Assembly (NCBI RefSeq): GCF_002896965.1
Contig: NZ_LYMM01000062.1
Location: forward strand, 1-64,000
Reading direction: 5' to 3'
DNA length: 64,000 bases
Source of the DNA: Novosphingobium guangzhouense
GTDB taxonomy: Bacteria > Pseudomonadota > Alphaproteobacteria > Sphingomonadales > Sphingomonadaceae
Position numbers and translations under genes: made by a program. Shown here one piece after another: positions 1-7,380 of this stretch (its first letter is position 1; each line of letters starts with the position of its first letter). The notes beneath the pieces were generated by a model, which saw nothing but the letters and a program-made list of their open reading frames with translations, was not told the DNA's origin and did not search any database.

Positions 1-122
1 AGTAAGTCCATGTCGATCACTCCACGACCCTCCGACTGGCAGCCGGAAGGCAGGAAAACATGGGTCAATTCTCAGCGGAAACTTATAGCCTTCCCGGGTC
101 ACTTCTCAGTGGCAATCAACAC
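1..122. mobile_element. Right end of an IS21-like insertion sequence (partial)
   Basis: Two imperfect 20-bp direct repeats lie at 62-81 (GGGTCAATTCTCAGCGGAAA) and 96-115 (GGGTCACTTCTCAGTGGCAA), 16 of 20 identical. The sequence then reaches a plausible CA terminus near 122. Families of the IS21 group carry several such transposase-binding repeats at each end just outside istB, and the GGTCAnTTCTCAG core resembles them. No transposase gene is visible because the element would lie to the left of the window. The boundary and family are inference from the repeat pattern. Confidence 0.45.
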
Positions 123-365
123 GGTGTCTATAAAGCGATTGTCAACAGCGGTGACTTCGCCGGCAAGGGCTTTTCTAGCGCAGATACGTTTATCGCGAAC
201 GCAGCAGAGAATCCCACAGCGGGACCAGGCAACTCTACCACTTGGCGGCAGCTCAACACGACGCATCACATTACCCAAGTTGTCAGCGACATCGCGAAGG
301 TGAGGGGCATTTTGATCAAAAATGCCCCGGCATCGGAGGAAATACAGCTTTCAATGTTTGGCTGA
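123..365 (+). pseudogene. C-terminal remnant of an unidentified protein, cut by the IS end
   Basis: Immediately after the presumed IS terminus an open frame runs to a TGA at 363-365 and encodes about 80 residues ending in a short EEIQLSMFG tail. It has no start or ribosome-binding site of its own; the only upstream ATG in frame (60) lies inside the IS end. It therefore looks like the distal part of a gene interrupted by insertion. GC content is visibly lower than in the core genes to the right. I do not recognise the family, and no function is proposed. Confidence 0.4.
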
Positions 366-455
366 TGGGGCGGCGCGCAATCGATGATGACTGGTGCCCC
401 ATCGGTACCCCGATGAGAGAGCCGTTTTTCACTCGAACCTAAGTCATTGAATAAT

Positions 456-500
456 TGGTGCCGACTACAGGATTCGAACCCGTGGCCCCCTGATTACAAA
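456..500 (-). other. 3' fragment of tRNA-Thr(TGT), attachment-site remnant
   Basis: Read on the minus strand, 500 to 456 gives the anticodon loop TTTGTAA, the 3' anticodon strand TCAGG, a perfect T-arm (ACGGG, TTCGAAT, CCTGT) and the 3' acceptor strand AGTCGGC-A-CCA. The match to a sphingomonad-type tRNA-Thr stops exactly at the 5' side of the anticodon loop; the sequence beyond 500 cannot form the D arm or the 5' acceptor strand. A tRNA 3' piece starting at the anticodon loop is the classic footprint of a tyrosine integrase attachment site. No intact tRNA-Thr partner lies in the window. Confidence 0.7.
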
Positions 501-607
501 CCTGAGGATCGGATTCGCTCTCAAGCGATTTTCCCCGCCCTGATCCCCCATTGGGACCCACGCTGGAGAAAATCGCAACGCCGTACGGCCTAAGTCTTTG
601 AAAAGAC

Positions 608-683
608 TGGTGAGCCCGACAGGATTCGAACCTGTGACCCGCTGATTAAAAGTCAGCTGCTCTACCTACTGAGCTACGGGCCC
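608..683 (-). tRNA. tRNA-Lys(TTT)
   Basis: The minus strand from 683 to 608 folds as a complete 76-nt tRNA: acceptor GGGCCCG pairs with CGGGCTC (one G-T), the anticodon stem-loop is GCTGA-CTTTTAA-TCAGC with anticodon TTT, and the T-arm is ACAGG-TTCGAAT-CCTGT. The CCA end is encoded (608-610). It sits 29 bp downstream of folK on the same strand and may be read from that operon or from a promoter inside folK. Confidence 0.95.
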
Positions 684-712
684 CCATTGCCGACGCGGCG
701 TGACGGTCGGGG

Positions 713-1210
713 TCACCTAGGGGCCATGCGCGGCTTGGTCAAGCGGGCACGCAACTGTCTGAGGCTAAAGCCGGTCAAGGGATCGCGCCAGCGGCTTGCG
801 ATCTTCACTGCCGGATCAAGCACGAAGCGGCGTTCGCGAAAGGCTGGGTGTGGTATGACAAGGTTTTCAGCGGCGTAGGGCCCGCCGTTCCACAGCACGA
901 TATCAAGGTCGAGCACCCGCGCGCCCCACGCATGCCCCACGCGCCGCCGACCGAACTTGTGCTCGATCTTCTGAAGCTTGTGGAGAACTTCCTCCGGCGC
1001 ACGCTTCGAGCGCACCAGCGCCACCGCATTGGCATAGCGGCGGCGAGAGGGGCCAAGCGGCGCGCTTTCGATCACCGGCGAAGCGGCAAGCAGTTCCAGC
1101 TTGCCATGGTCAAGCGCCCGCAGCGCCGCGCTCAGCACGGCACGCGGAGAGCCATGTCGGCGGTGCCGCCTGTTGGACCCCAGCGCCACCAGATAGCGAT
1201 GCTTGCCCAT
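713..1210 (-). CDS. folK: 2-amino-4-hydroxy-6-hydroxymethyldihydropteridine pyrophosphokinase (HPPK)
   Basis: The 165-aa product has the HPPK layout: an N-terminal LVALGSN strand, the central ANAVALVRSKRAPEEVL region and the signature around HAWGARVLDLDIVLWNG, followed by IPHPAFRERRFVL. The enzyme transfers pyrophosphate from ATP to the pterin alcohol in cytosolic folate synthesis. Length agrees with the family (about 160 aa). It is the last protein gene of a minus-strand run (methyltransferase, aguB, folK) with a 54-bp gap to aguB. The first ATG gives the expected N-terminus. Confidence 0.92.
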   Translation of the reverse strand: MGKHRYLVALGSNRRHRRHGSPRAVLSAALRALDHGKLELLAASPVIESAPLGPSRRRYANAVALVRSKRAPEEVLHKLQKIEHKFGRRRVGHAWGARVLDLDIVLWNGGPYAAENLVIPHPAFRERRFVLDPAVKIASRWRDPLTGFSLRQLRARLTKPRMAPR

Positions 1211-1264
1211 TACATGCCCCCCCTTCCCGGTCAGATCAGATGCGCAGGCACCCGGATATCCTGC

Positions 1265-2131
1265 TCAGATGTCCTGAGCGACGCGCGTGTAGAGCTGCGG
1301 CCGCCGATCGCGGAAGAAGCCCATGCCCGCACGATGCGTCGCCGCGCGATCAAGGTCCAGTGTGGAAACAAGTACGCCGGTTTCCTCACGTCCGAATTCG
1401 GCGATGAAATCACCCCATTCATCAGTGATGAAGGAATGCCCGTAGAACGTCTGCGCGCTGCCGCATTCGGTTTCCGCGCCGATGCGGTTGGCCGCGATCA
1501 CCGGCATGCAGTTGGACACCGAATGCCCCACCATCGCCCGGCGCCACATCCGGCTGGTGTCGAGCGTGGCGTCATAGGGCTCCGATCCGATCGCGGTGGG
1601 GTAGAACAGCAGTTCCGCCCCCATCAGGGCCATGACGCGCGCGCATTCGGGATACCACTGGTCCCAGCACACGCCGATACCGATGCGGGTGCCGAAGACG
1701 TCCCAGACTTTGAACCCGTCATTGCCCGGACGGAAATAATACTTTTCCTCGTAGCCGGGGCCATCGGGGATGTGGCTCTTGCGGTAGGTTCCCATGATCT
1801 CGCCATCGACGCCGATCATGGCGAGGGTGTTGTAATAGTGGTGACCGTCACGCTCGAAAAAGCTGGTCGGGATCGCGACTTTCAGCTTCGCCGCCAGTGC
1901 CTTCATGGCGATCACCGACGGGTGCTCCAGCGTCGGGCGGGCCAACGCGAACAGCGCCTCGTCCTCGGTCTTGCAGAAGTAGGGGCCGGAGAAAAGTTCG
2001 GGCGGCAGGATGACCTGCGCGCCCTTCCCTGCCGCTTCCTCCACCAATGCAGAGACGGCGGCGATGTTCTCAGCCTCGTCGGCGGAGCCAAGGGCGAGTT
2101 GCAGGGCGGCGACGGTGATCTGACGGGTCAT
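1265..2131 (-). CDS. aguB: N-carbamoylputrescine amidase
   Basis: This is a 288-aa nitrilase-superfamily hydrolase with the catalytic triad in place: Glu45 in LPPELF, Lys118 in YRKSHIPDGPGY and Cys155 in GVCWDQWYPE. The WDQWYPE context and the overall length are typical of AguB, which releases ammonia and CO2 from N-carbamoylputrescine to give putrescine in the agmatine route. It is cytosolic. No agmatine deiminase gene is adjacent, so the substrate assignment rests on family resemblance. It lies 60 bp downstream of the methyltransferase gene on the same strand. Confidence 0.88.
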   Translation of the reverse strand: MTRQITVAALQLALGSADEAENIAAVSALVEEAAGKGAQVILPPELFSGPYFCKTEDEALFALARPTLEHPSVIAMKALAAKLKVAIPTSFFERDGHHYYNTLAMIGVDGEIMGTYRKSHIPDGPGYEEKYYFRPGNDGFKVWDVFGTRIGIGVCWDQWYPECARVMALMGAELLFYPTAIGSEPYDATLDTSRMWRRAMVGHSVSNCMPVIAANRIGAETECGSAQTFYGHSFITDEWGDFIAEFGREETGVLVSTLDLDRAATHRAGMGFFRDRRPQLYTRVAQDI

Positions 2132-2191
2132 GGCGCCTCAGTTATGGACTGGGCCGCATGAAGTCCAGACTTGGCCGCAGCCGTCACGCAA

Positions 2192-3052
2192 TCAGGCCCG
2201 CTTGCGAAACAGCAGGGTCATGCGGTCGCTCTCGCCGATGGCCTGGTACTTCGCCTTGTCCTGATCCTTGAGCGCATACGTGGGCGGCAGCGTCCAGACG
2301 CCGTCGGGCCAGTTCGCCGTATCCTTGGGATTGGCGCTGACTTCCGACTTGCCGACAAGGTCGAAGCCGTTGACTTCCATGAACCGGATCACGTCCGCCT
2401 CGCGCAGATAGCCCTTCGATCCGTCCGCATAGGAATAGGGCGCATCGGCCTTCGCGCGGTGCTGCTCGATGCCGACGAGACCGCCGGGCTTCAGCAGGCC
2501 GCGCATCGCCTTGATCTCGCTGTCGGCGATGTTCCAGTTGAACAGGTTGTGCATCATGCGCGGGATGACGATAACGTCGAACGTGCCCTTCTCAGCCTCG
2601 GGGACCGCGTCGAGCGTATAGGCGGCGAATCTGTCGGCCGGCATGCCCGTGAACTTGGCGACATCGGCGGGATACTGGGCGGCAGCCTTGCGGATGCCAT
2701 CCTGCCGCTCCGCCTTGAAGGCGCCGCTGGTTGGGTCGAAATAGAGCCCGACCAGATGCCCCTGCTGGCCAAGATAGAGGCCAAGGAAGCGAGAATACCA
2801 CTCCCCTCCCGGCGCATATTCGCCCACCTTCATCTGCGGGCCGACGCGGAAGAACGAAAGCGTTTCTACCGGGTGGCGTGCAGCGTCGCGGGCGCGGTCG
2901 TCCTTGCGCAGCGGGCTGGCGGCGGCCAGTTCCAGCAGCGCCTCGCAGCCCTTGCAGGCTTCGACTTTCGCCTCCTTCTCCGCAGCCTGTGCGCAGAGCG
3001 GAACGGCGGCGAGGCCGATGAGCGAAGACAAGGTCAGCAGGGCGCGGCGCAT
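2192..3052 (-). CDS. Exported class I SAM-dependent methyltransferase-like protein
   Basis: The start at 3052 is chosen because GGAGAG lies 6 nt upstream and the product then begins with a clean Sec signal peptide (MRRALLTLSSLIGLAAVPLCAQA), giving 286 aa. The mature part contains VGEYAPGGEWYSRFLGLYLG, a pattern of the predicted methyltransferase family COG4798, then FDVIVIPRMMHN and LLKPGGLVGIEQHR as SAM-fold motifs. An exported methyltransferase is odd because SAM is cytosolic; substrate and activity are unknown. It is the first gene of the run with aguB and folK, divergent from msrA. Confidence 0.75.
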   Translation of the reverse strand: MRRALLTLSSLIGLAAVPLCAQAAEKEAKVEACKGCEALLELAAASPLRKDDRARDAARHPVETLSFFRVGPQMKVGEYAPGGEWYSRFLGLYLGQQGHLVGLYFDPTSGAFKAERQDGIRKAAAQYPADVAKFTGMPADRFAAYTLDAVPEAEKGTFDVIVIPRMMHNLFNWNIADSEIKAMRGLLKPGGLVGIEQHRAKADAPYSYADGSKGYLREADVIRFMEVNGFDLVGKSEVSANPKDTANWPDGVWTLPPTYALKDQDKAKYQAIGESDRMTLLFRKRA

Positions 3053-3173
3053 CGGGTTCTCTCCACGTGGATTTGAAGCGGGGCCGAGACTAGCCGACAT
3101 CAGGCCAATGACAAGCGGGCACCGCATACCTATCTAGCGCCCAATCCTTTCGACTTGAGGACATGTAACGACA

Positions 3174-3704
3174 ATGGAAACGGCAATCATAGCTGGCGGG
3201 TGTTTCTGGTGCACCGAAGCGGTATTCCGCGACGTGGTGGGCGTGAGCACCGTGGAAAGCGGCTATATCGGCGGCTCGGTGGAAAACCCCACCTACAAGG
3301 CGGTCTGCTCGGGCGAAACCGGGCATGCGGAGGCGATCAGGGTCGCTTACGATCCCACGGTGATCTCTTATGCCGACATGCTCGACGTGTTTCTCGGCAC
3401 ACACGATCCGACGCAGCTGAACCGTCAGGGCAACGACATCGGCACGCAATACCGTTCGGCCATCTTCCCGCTCGACGATGCCCAGCGCGAAGAGGCATCT
3501 GCCGCCATCGCGCGGTGGAATGCAGAACACTCCGGCGAAAAGGCGGTGACCACGATCGAAGGGCCTGCCACCTGGTATCCGGCCGAAGACTACCATCAGG
3601 AATACTGGGACGGCGAAGGCCAGCGCAATCCTTACTGCCTTGCGGTGATCCCGCCCAAGCTGATGAAGCTGCGCAAAAGCTTCCAGAACAAGGTGAAGGC
3701 CTGA
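3174..3704 (+). CDS. msrA: Peptide-methionine (S)-S-oxide reductase
   Basis: The 176-aa protein opens with the MsrA active-site motif GGCFWCTE, with the catalytic Cys at residue 10. The family block GDWT-type substrate region and the HDPTQLNRQGNDIGTQYRS segment follow, and YHQEYWDG lies near the C-terminus. It reduces methionine-S-sulfoxide in proteins and free methionine, in the cytosol since there is no signal peptide. No resolving Cys pair is seen near the C-terminus. It is monocistronic, ending in a rho-independent terminator. Confidence 0.95.
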   Translation: METAIIAGGCFWCTEAVFRDVVGVSTVESGYIGGSVENPTYKAVCSGETGHAEAIRVAYDPTVISYADMLDVFLGTHDPTQLNRQGNDIGTQYRSAIFPLDDAQREEASAAIARWNAEHSGEKAVTTIEGPATWYPAEDYHQEYWDGEGQRNPYCLAVIPPKLMKLRKSFQNKVKA

Positions 3705-3710
3705 AGCAAG

Positions 3711-3756
3711 CGCCCCGCCCTCTTCCACCGAAGGAAGCAGGCGGGGCGGTTCTTTT
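3711..3756 (+). terminator. Rho-independent terminator of msrA
   Basis: CGCCCCGCC (3711-3719) pairs with GGCGGGGCG (3740-3748), with an inner CTTCC/GGAAG extension, followed by the T-rich run GTTCTTTT. It starts 7 bp after the msrA stop. Confidence 0.8.
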
Positions 3757-3899
3757 GGGAAGTTCTTCAAATTTCGTAAATTGCCGAGTAATTGCCCCCT
3801 GCTGTTCCATGCAGGGACAGTGCAAAAGCCGTCCTTCCAAATTCTCTAAGTAAATATACTGGTCCCGGCGTCACTTCACGCCATTTCGGGACACACGCC

Positions 3900-4976
3900 G
3901 TGGCTTCCATCCGTACCGTTTCGCTTTCGCTGGCCGCCATGGCCGCCGCCCTATCCGCCACCCCGCTGCTGGCGGATTCCGGCATGATCGCGGGTGTCGA
4001 CGTCCTCAAGACCTGGAACCTGGTGGTGCTGGGCGACCTCACCTCGTCTTCCGAAGTCGAAGGACGCACCTTCGTCGGCGGCAACCTCAACGGCAATTCG
4101 TCGAATTACCAGATCCAGGCGATCCCGGCATCGAGCACCGGCACGCCGGGCCTGACCGTGGTGGGCGACGTCAACGGCGGCGCGAAGAACCTGAACAACG
4201 GTTCGGGCGCGGTGGTCGGCGGCAACGTCAACAGTGGGCTCAACCTCAACGGCGCGGCGCAGACCGTGCTGGTGGGTGGCTCGATCAGCAACACCAACGT
4301 CAACAACAACACGGTAACCTCCGGACTTGCCTCGGGTGATCCGTCGTTCACGCAAAACCTGACGCAGCAGGCCAGTCTCATCGAAACATCGATGACCGGC
4401 CTCAGCCATGACATGAGCACGCAGACCGCCAACAGCCAGCTGTCGATCAGCGGCAACCGCGGCACTTTCGACGCGCAGCCCGATTCGAACGGTGTTGCCG
4501 TGTTCAACATCTCCGCCGCAGATCTCGACAAGATCGGAGAGATCCAGTTCAACCTCAACGGTGCGGACACTGCGATCGTCAACGTTTCGGGCGGATCGAT
4601 CACCCTGAACGACAACTTCCTGGGCGGCACCCAGAACCTTGGCGAACATGTGGTCTGGAACTTCTACGAAGCAAAGGATCTGTCGCTGTCCACGGCATGG
4701 GGCGGATCGGTGCTGGCACCCTCCGCAGCCGCGACCACGGGAAACTACATCCAGGGTTCGGCAGTGTTCGGCAGCCTCGTCCAGAACGGTGAAATGCACG
4801 TGGGAACCTACACCGGCAACTACACGCCCACGCCGACCGATCCGGGCACGACGCCGGGCGGATCTTCTTCCTCGGGCGGAACGCAGGTGCCTGAACCGGG
4901 AATGTTGGGCCTGCTGGCCGCAGCGGTGGGCGGTCTGCTGTTCGTGCGCCGCCGCCGGGCGACTACCGCCGCCTGA
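3900..4976 (+). CDS. Choice-of-anchor A family protein with PEP-CTERM sorting signal
   Basis: The GTG at 3900 is taken as start because it gives a normal signal peptide (ASIRTVSLSLAAMAAALS, then ATPLLAD); the open frame itself extends up to 3792 and no strong Shine-Dalgarno decides. The mature region is rich in Asn, Gly and Ser with beta-type repeats such as VVGDVNGGAKNLNNG and VVGGNVNSGLNLNG, as in surface proteins of the choice-of-anchor A family. The C-terminus has a Gly/Ser-rich linker, VPEPGMLGLLAAAVGGLLF and an Arg cluster RRRR: a textbook PEP-CTERM signal processed by an exosortase. It is likely a cell-surface or exopolysaccharide-linked protein. No exosortase gene is in the window. 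Confidence 0.85.
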   Translation: MASIRTVSLSLAAMAAALSATPLLADSGMIAGVDVLKTWNLVVLGDLTSSSEVEGRTFVGGNLNGNSSNYQIQAIPASSTGTPGLTVVGDVNGGAKNLNNGSGAVVGGNVNSGLNLNGAAQTVLVGGSISNTNVNNNTVTSGLASGDPSFTQNLTQQASLIETSMTGLSHDMSTQTANSQLSISGNRGTFDAQPDSNGVAVFNISAADLDKIGEIQFNLNGADTAIVNVSGGSITLNDNFLGGTQNLGEHVVWNFYEAKDLSLSTAWGGSVLAPSAAATTGNYIQGSAVFGSLVQNGEMHVGTYTGNYTPTPTDPGTTPGGSSSSGGTQVPEPGMLGLLAAAVGGLLFVRRRRATTAA

Positions 4977-5000
4977 ACGCAGCAAGAGGGCAAACAAAAA

Positions 5001-5029
5001 AGGCAGGGGGAAGCCCCTGCCTTTTTTTT
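5001..5029 (+). terminator. Strong terminator, probably bidirectional
   Basis: AGGCAGGGG (5001-5009) pairs with CCCCTGCCT (5014-5022) around a GAAG loop, followed by an eight-T tract and preceded by an A tract. It separates the PEP-CTERM gene from the convergent helicase gene and can serve both. Confidence 0.9.
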
Positions 5030-5063
5030 GTTGTCGCGCACCGCCTGACGGCGGCGTCACAAA

Positions 5064-6446
5064 TCAGTTCAGCGCCGAAACGCTCAGGAACGCGGGCACC
5101 GGACCGTTCCAGCTGCCATCTTCCTGCGTGTCCACGGCATCGCGGCGACGGCCGCGGCGTGGTTCCTCGACCCTGGGCTCTCGGCGCGGTGCGCGCTCTG
5201 CACGCTGTTCGGCGAAAGTTTCGCTCTTGGCTTCAGCGCGCGGCTCACGCTTCGGCTTCTCATCGCGTGCAGGCCTGGACCTGCTCGCACGGGCCGGCTT
5301 CGCCTCGACGGCGGTTTCGTGGTCGGCCTCTGCAGCAAGCTCGTAGACCGGGATGGCGCCGCCGGTCAGCTTTTCGACGTTGGCGATCGCTTCGGCATCT
5401 TCGGGCGCGACGAACGTGAACGCGCGACCCGATGCACCGCCCCGTCCGGTGCGGCCGATCCGGTGGACGTAATCGTCCGGGTGCCAGGGCGTATCGAAGT
5501 TGAAGACGTGGCTGACGCCCTTCACGTCAAGGCCGCGCGCGGCAACGTCGGACGCGCACAGGATGCTGATCTCGCCCGCCTTGAAACGCTCAAGTTCGGC
5601 ATTGCGAGCGGGCTGATCCATGTCACCGTGAATCTCGCCGGCAGAGAAGCCGTGACGCTTCAGGCTCTTGGCCAGTTCGCGCACCGTCGTCTTGCGGTTG
5701 GCGAAGATGATGGCGGTGCCGACATTGTCGGTACGCAGCAGCTGGCGCAGCGCCTCACGCTTCTTGCGCGCGGAAACCATGACCTTGTGCTGGGCGATGT
5801 TGGTGTTGGTGGACGCCGGACGCGCCACTTCGACATACTTGGGGCTGGTCAGGAAACGATCGGCCAGCTTCTTAATCACCGGCGGCATCGTTGCCGAGAA
5901 CAGCAGCGTCTGGCGATTGGCCGGAAGCTTGGAGCAGATCGTTTCGATATCGGGGATGAAGCCCATGTCGAGCATGCGATCAGCTTCATCGATGACCAGC
6001 AGTTCGCAGCCCGTGAGCATGATCTTGCCACGTTCGAACAGGTCCATCAGGCGGCCCGGCGTGGCGATCAGCACGTCGACACCGGCGGACAGCGCTTTCA
6101 GCTGGTCGCCCATCTGCACGCCGCCGATCAGCAGCGCCATCTTGAGGTCGTGATTCTTGCCGTACTTCTCGAAGTTCTCCGCCACCTGCGCAGCGAGTTC
6201 GCGCGTAGGTTCAAGGATCAGCGAGCGCGGCATCAACGCGCGGCGGCGACCATGCCCCAGGATGTCGATCATCGGCAGCACGAAGGCAGCGGTCTTGCCG
6301 GTGCCGGTCTGGGCGATGCCGATCAGATCCTTCATCATCAGGACCGGTGGGATCGTCTGTGCCTGGATCGGAGTCGGCTCGGTATAGCCCGCAGCCTCCA
6401 CCGCTTGCAGCAATTCGTCAGACAGGCCGAGATCGGCAAAGCTCAT
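5064..6446 (-). CDS. DEAD/DEAH-box ATP-dependent RNA helicase (RhlE-like)
   Basis: The start at 6446 gives the standard N-terminus MSFADLGLSDELLQAVEAAG (460 aa); the longer open frame to 6548 adds an unlikely leader. Helicase motifs appear in order: Q-motif (YTEPTPIQ), AQTGTGKT, PTRELA, TPGR, DEAD in VIDEADRMLDMG, SAT, and HRIGRTGR. The last 90 residues are a basic, disordered Arg/Lys/Glu tail that probably binds RNA. Such proteins remodel RNA in ribosome assembly or mRNA decay. The exact paralogue cannot be fixed from sequence alone. Confidence 0.92.
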   Translation of the reverse strand: MSFADLGLSDELLQAVEAAGYTEPTPIQAQTIPPVLMMKDLIGIAQTGTGKTAAFVLPMIDILGHGRRRALMPRSLILEPTRELAAQVAENFEKYGKNHDLKMALLIGGVQMGDQLKALSAGVDVLIATPGRLMDLFERGKIMLTGCELLVIDEADRMLDMGFIPDIETICSKLPANRQTLLFSATMPPVIKKLADRFLTSPKYVEVARPASTNTNIAQHKVMVSARKKREALRQLLRTDNVGTAIIFANRKTTVRELAKSLKRHGFSAGEIHGDMDQPARNAELERFKAGEISILCASDVAARGLDVKGVSHVFNFDTPWHPDDYVHRIGRTGRGGASGRAFTFVAPEDAEAIANVEKLTGGAIPVYELAAEADHETAVEAKPARASRSRPARDEKPKREPRAEAKSETFAEQRAERAPRREPRVEEPRRGRRRDAVDTQEDGSWNGPVPAFLSVSALN

Positions 6447-6625
6447 AGGCGTATGGTTTTTCCGGAAAAATTTCACGTAAAGCAGCGGCATGAAGCCGGG
6501 GCGGGGCGAAGCGCCGCCCGCGACGCCTGCCGCGCGACAGCGGGCCATTTGCGGAAAAAGGCGGGAAAGTCAAGGAAATCCGCTAGGAAAGGCAAGTTCG
6601 GCCAACGCACGCCCGTCGCTCGCCC

Positions 6626-7210
6626 TTAGTGGTCCTGCTCCACCAGCTGCCGAATTCGGGTCAGCGTGCAGCTCATCCCGCTGCGAGACAGCAACGTGTC
6701 ACGATCGACGCAGAGCCGCCCATCCTCGTTACGCTCAATCAGGAAGCCCGAATAGAAGTCCCGGGCACGGCAGGAGCGGGCCAGTTCGGCACTGACAACC
6801 TTGCGATCGCGCATGAACAGCAACAGGCGGTTTCCGCGATCCGGCCGCACGCTGACGATGCCCGACGCGGGAAGGCAGTTGCCCATTTTCCGCTCACTGA
6901 ACTCTGCCGAATTGTCAGTGGGCATGCCGAAGAACATGTCCGGCATCGGCACGGCCGAAGACCGTGGTGAAACGCGGATTGTCATGCGCTGCTCGATGCG
7001 AACCTGCCACGCATCCTCGGGCGCGACTTGGGGCAGCAGACTGATGGCGAAAGGTGCGTCTGAGGCGGCCATTCCCACTTCCACCGGAGGCCAGAGCCCC
7101 GCCGTCGCCGGATCGCCTTGCCCGTCGTCTGCCCGCCGCACGCCGTCGTCACCCCCTGCCGCCGGCAGCAGCAGAAGGAACGGATACAACAGGGCGGAAG
7201 CAAAACTCAT
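6626..7210 (-). CDS. Conserved hypothetical protein with signal peptide
   Basis: The start at 7210 gives MSFASALLYPFLLLLPAAGG, a likely Sec signal or membrane anchor, and a 194-aa product. The mature part contains QVRIEQRMTIRVSPR and paired cysteines (GNCLP, RSCRA, RLCVD, MSCTL) that could form disulfides in the periplasm. I do not recognise a functional domain. It stands alone between the helicase and the FAD-linked oxidase, on the helicase strand, with a gap of 179 bp to the helicase start. Confidence 0.7.
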   Translation of the reverse strand: MSFASALLYPFLLLLPAAGGDDGVRRADDGQGDPATAGLWPPVEVGMAASDAPFAISLLPQVAPEDAWQVRIEQRMTIRVSPRSSAVPMPDMFFGMPTDNSAEFSERKMGNCLPASGIVSVRPDRGNRLLLFMRDRKVVSAELARSCRARDFYSGFLIERNEDGRLCVDRDTLLSRSGMSCTLTRIRQLVEQDH

Positions 7211-7380
7211 GTCGTCTTTCGTATCCCCGGAATCGACCCGCACAGCGATGCCGACATGTCCGCCTTACGGCAAGAGCTTGAACCGACGCTTAACTTATCA
7301 ATCGTTGCCCGGCTCGGCGCCATCGCAAATATCGCGCGGCGATGGTGAAACGCCCGGCGGCATGTGCCATATCGCCGGAG

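Noticed and set aside
848..2161. A 437-codon plus-strand frame over folK and aguB
   Set aside because: Both minus-strand genes have complete catalytic motifs, and the plus frame lacks any.
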